Assembly: GCF_003130705.1 (NCBI RefSeq)
Contig: NZ_CP021355.1
Span: forward strand, 62,001-126,000
Direction: 5' to 3'
Length of the DNA: 64,000 nucleotides
Origin: Rhodococcus oxybenzonivorans
GTDB lineage: Bacteria > Actinomycetota > Actinomycetes > Mycobacteriales > Mycobacteriaceae
The position numbers and the translations under genes were made by a program. The notes under the pieces were generated by a model that was not told the DNA's origin, did no database searches, and worked only from the letters and a program-made list of their open reading frames with translations. This document shows positions 61,916 to 64,000 of the stretch, piece by piece; the first letter of the stretch is position 1; every line of letters begins with the position of its first letter.

Positions 61916-64000
61916 CGACGGCAACCGTTTCCAGCGCCGGGAACACGAGAACATGGCAGCTCAGCCGGGAAGCGGAGGTGCTGCGTGAGAAATTTCCGCC
62001 CCGGCCGGCGCCGACCTCGTGGCCGGCAACCCGGCAGAGCCGCGGCACCGTCGAAGCCCGACTGGCGGGCGAACCATTTCGGGCCGAGGACTCGAACGCC
62101 CGCTATCACCGCAAGAAGTCGCTGCAGACGGTGCTGGACTGGCTTGAGCTGTATCCGGGCTCGTCGTGGCAGCAGCGGTGGAACGCCACCGGCGCCGGGA
62201 TCGACGGTCACCGGGACTGGCGCGTCAAGCTGCTTGCCGACCTGGACGAGGCAGGGCTGCTCGGCGAGCAGCCCGGCTCGGTCCACAGGCTGTTGGGTAT
62301 GGGGCTGATCCAGCTCATCGGTGGCGACTACGTGCGCCCGTCGCTGGGCTGGCTGATGGCCACGTCCTCGCCGCTGCGCATCGCCAACGAGATGGCCAAA
62401 GTCCGCGATCGTCATGGCCTGGCGCAGCTGCGGGCGGTCCGCACGTCGAGCACGGTGGGCGATGCGACGATGGTCCCGGCCATCGAGCGGGTGGCGCTGA
62501 TGATGGCCGCCAAGGGCGGCACGGTCGCCGACGTCACCCCCGGCGACTGCATCGAATTGATGCAGACCAGCCGAGAGGTGTTCCCCGGACCCAACCGCTC
62601 CGGTCGGCACAGCCCGCTCTTCTACCAGCTGCTGCATTCGATCGGGGCCTTCCCCGCGGATGCGCCGCCAACGGTGCGCATGTTCAGCAGCCTTTTCGCC
62701 GGCAGGCTGTCGGTCGAGCAGCTCGTCGACCGCTACGACCTGGCCTGTCGCCCGGTGCGTGAGCTGTTGGTGGACTACTTGCGCGAACGGCAACCCGCCG
62801 TCGACTACAGCACGTTGACCAACCTGGCCACCACGCTGACCCTGTGGTTCTGGAAGGACCTGGAACGACACCATCCGGGAATCGACTCGCTGCAGCTGAC
62901 CCCCGAGGTCGCCGCCGGGTGGAAACAACGAATCCGCACCCGCACGGTGCGGTCGAGAAACGAACACGGCGACGTCGTCGAGACGACGGTCGAACGCGAC
63001 TCCGCGGCCGACATCCTGATCACCGTGCGCTGCTTCTACCTCGACCTGGCGCAATGGGCCGTCGACGACCCGGCCCGCTGGGGACCGTGGGCGGTGCCGT
63101 GCCCGATCCGGGCCGCCGACGTGCAGCACCGGAAGATGACTTCCCGCCGCAAGTCTCGCATGGACCAGCGCACCAGGGAACGCCTGCCCGCACTGCCCGC
63201 GCTGGCCACTGTCGTCGAACGAGAACGAAAGGCAGCCGCGGCCCGCCTCGCGGCAGCCCGGACGGTCGGACCTGGCGAGCAATTCACCGTGGAGGGCCTC
63301 ACACTGCGGCGCGCACGCCTGAAACGGCACTCGCCCCGCATCTGGGCCGAAGAACCCGACACCGGTCGACGACGTGACCTGAACCGTGAAGAGGACAACG
63401 CCTTCTGGGCGTGGGCCGCCATCGAAGTCCTGCGGATGACCGGCATCCGGGTCGAGGAGCTCACCGAGCTGACCCACCCCAGCCTGGTCCAATACCGCAC
63501 ACCTCACACCGGGGAACTCATTCCGCTACTACAGATTCCGCCGTCGAAGACCGATCAGGAACGCCTGCTGGTGATCTCACCGGAACTGGCCGATGTGCTG
63601 TCGGCGGTCGTCTGTCGCGTCCGCGGCAGCGACGGCAGTGTCCCTCTGGTGGTCGCCTACGACCACCACGAGAAGGTTTGGAACCCACCGATGCCGCTGC
63701 TGTTCCAACGCGCCATCGGCCTCGAGACCCGGCCGATCCCCATCGGCGGTGTCCGCGACCTGATCAGCGGCGCCCTGGCCCGCTCCGGTCTCACCGACAC
63801 GGCGGGCCGACCGTTGGACTTCGCGCCCCACGACTTCCGCCGCCTGTTCACCACCGACGCAGTGATGAACGGGATGCCGCCCCACATTGCACAGCTGATA
63901 CTCGGCCACCGCGACATCAACACCACCATGGGCTACAAGGCCGTCTATCCCGAGGAAGCTATCGATGGACACCGCGCCTTCATCGCCCGTCGCCGAGCCC
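61912..64000 (+). CDS. Large tyrosine recombinase (TnpB-like), 3' end outside window
   Basis: At least 696 residues from ATG 61912 (overlapping the previous stop), open to the window end. The N-terminal half has KSLQTVLDWLELYPGSSWQQ, RWNATGAGIDGHRDWRVKLL and long helical regions. The catalytic half has VLRMTGIRVEELTELTH (first Arg), LLQIPPSKTDQERLLVI (Lys region), FAPHDFRRLFTTDAVMNGMP (HxxR) and AQLILGHRDINTTMGYKAVYP (H and Tyr). The large extra N-terminal domain is characteristic of Tn554 TnpB. A third small gene (TnpC) would be expected just outside the window. Confidence 0.85.
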   Translation, partial: MTTATVSSAGNTRTWQLSREAEVLREKFPPRPAPTSWPATRQSRGTVEARLAGEPFRAEDSNARYHRKKSLQTVLDWLELYPGSSWQQRWNATGAGIDGHRDWRVKLLADLDEAGLLGEQPGSVHRLLGMGLIQLIGGDYVRPSLGWLMATSSPLRIANEMAKVRDRHGLAQLRAVRTSSTVGDATMVPAIERVALMMAAKGGTVADVTPGDCIELMQTSREVFPGPNRSGRHSPLFYQLLHSIGAFPADAPPTVRMFSSLFAGRLSVEQLVDRYDLACRPVRELLVDYLRERQPAVDYSTLTNLATTLTLWFWKDLERHHPGIDSLQLTPEVAAGWKQRIRTRTVRSRNEHGDVVETTVERDSAADILITVRCFYLDLAQWAVDDPARWGPWAVPCPIRAADVQHRKMTSRRKSRMDQRTRERLPALPALATVVERERKAAAARLAAARTVGPGEQFTVEGLTLRRARLKRHSPRIWAEEPDTGRRRDLNREEDNAFWAWAAIEVLRMTGIRVEELTELTHPSLVQYRTPHTGELIPLLQIPPSKTDQERLLVISPELADVLSAVVCRVRGSDGSVPLVVAYDHHEKVWNPPMPLLFQRAIGLETRPIPIGGVRDLISGALARSGLTDTAGRPLDFAPHDFRRLFTTDAVMNGMPPHIAQLILGHRDINTTMGYKAVYPEEAIDGHRAFIARRRA

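Overview
The window is high-GC actinobacterial DNA, most likely from Rhodococcus or a close mycolic-acid relative. Many products resemble mycobacterial or rhodococcal families (SdhB of the Rv3319 type, an LpqE-like lipoprotein, actinobacterial integration host factor mIHF, DUF1876, DUF3040, DUF5994, DUF5313). A three-gene ribbon-helix-helix / tap / tpg operon at 39.5-42.6 kb is the signature of a linear replicon with protein-capped telomeres. Together with dense IS remnants and about a dozen broken genes this suggests a linear (mega)plasmid or chromosome arm. The species cannot be named from sequence alone, and no rRNA, tRNA or CRISPR array was seen.

1-13.9 kb: accessory central metabolism. 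Genes: 3' end of aconitase, frameshifted sdhB, a decayed metal P-type ATPase tail, YeaO-like DUF488, slipin, DUF3040, MarR, FMN-binding glutamate-synthase-like protein, FAD-dependent ferredoxin reductase, transaldolase, a DoxX protein with a divergent regulator, and frameshifted folE.

14-30 kb: a redox, low-oxygen and energy-stress-like island. It has two further regulators of the same type, each divergent from a target across a matching 10-4-10 palindrome. One faces ferredoxin-ctaD-small ORF-membrane protein-truncated haemoglobin; the other faces a small alarmone synthetase. DUF1876, DUF952, DUF5994, a MarR-carbonic anhydrase pair and an ArsR regulator follow. A site like the one before arsR lies in front of the malic-enzyme-like gene / pckG stretch.

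30-39 kb: gene-poor and decaying. It contains DUF2188, a broken second DUF488, IS1380 and IS110 remnants, a broken alkyltransferase-like gene, an intact GH15 hydrolase, a truncated sulfite-oxidase-like gene and an LpqE-like lipoprotein.

39-49 kb: replicon maintenance and nucleic-acid genes. These are the tap/tpg operon, a PLD-type nuclease, a frameshifted YhcG nuclease, a protein with four ribbon-helix-helix-like repeats, mIHF and an ATP-dependent DNA ligase. A 92-bp imperfect direct repeat occurs on both sides of the tap/tpg to mIHF stretch.

49-64 kb: small unknown genes, a Swt1-type HEPN protein, a broken SRAP gene and a DUF4268 protein flanked by palindromes, heavily invaded by mobile DNA. 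An IS5-family element cleanly splits a membrane-protein gene, an IS110 copy is frameshifted, an IS3 element splits a ferritin-like gene, and a truncated IS21 istA lies beside two overlapping tyrosine recombinases in a Tn554-like arrangement that run off the window end.
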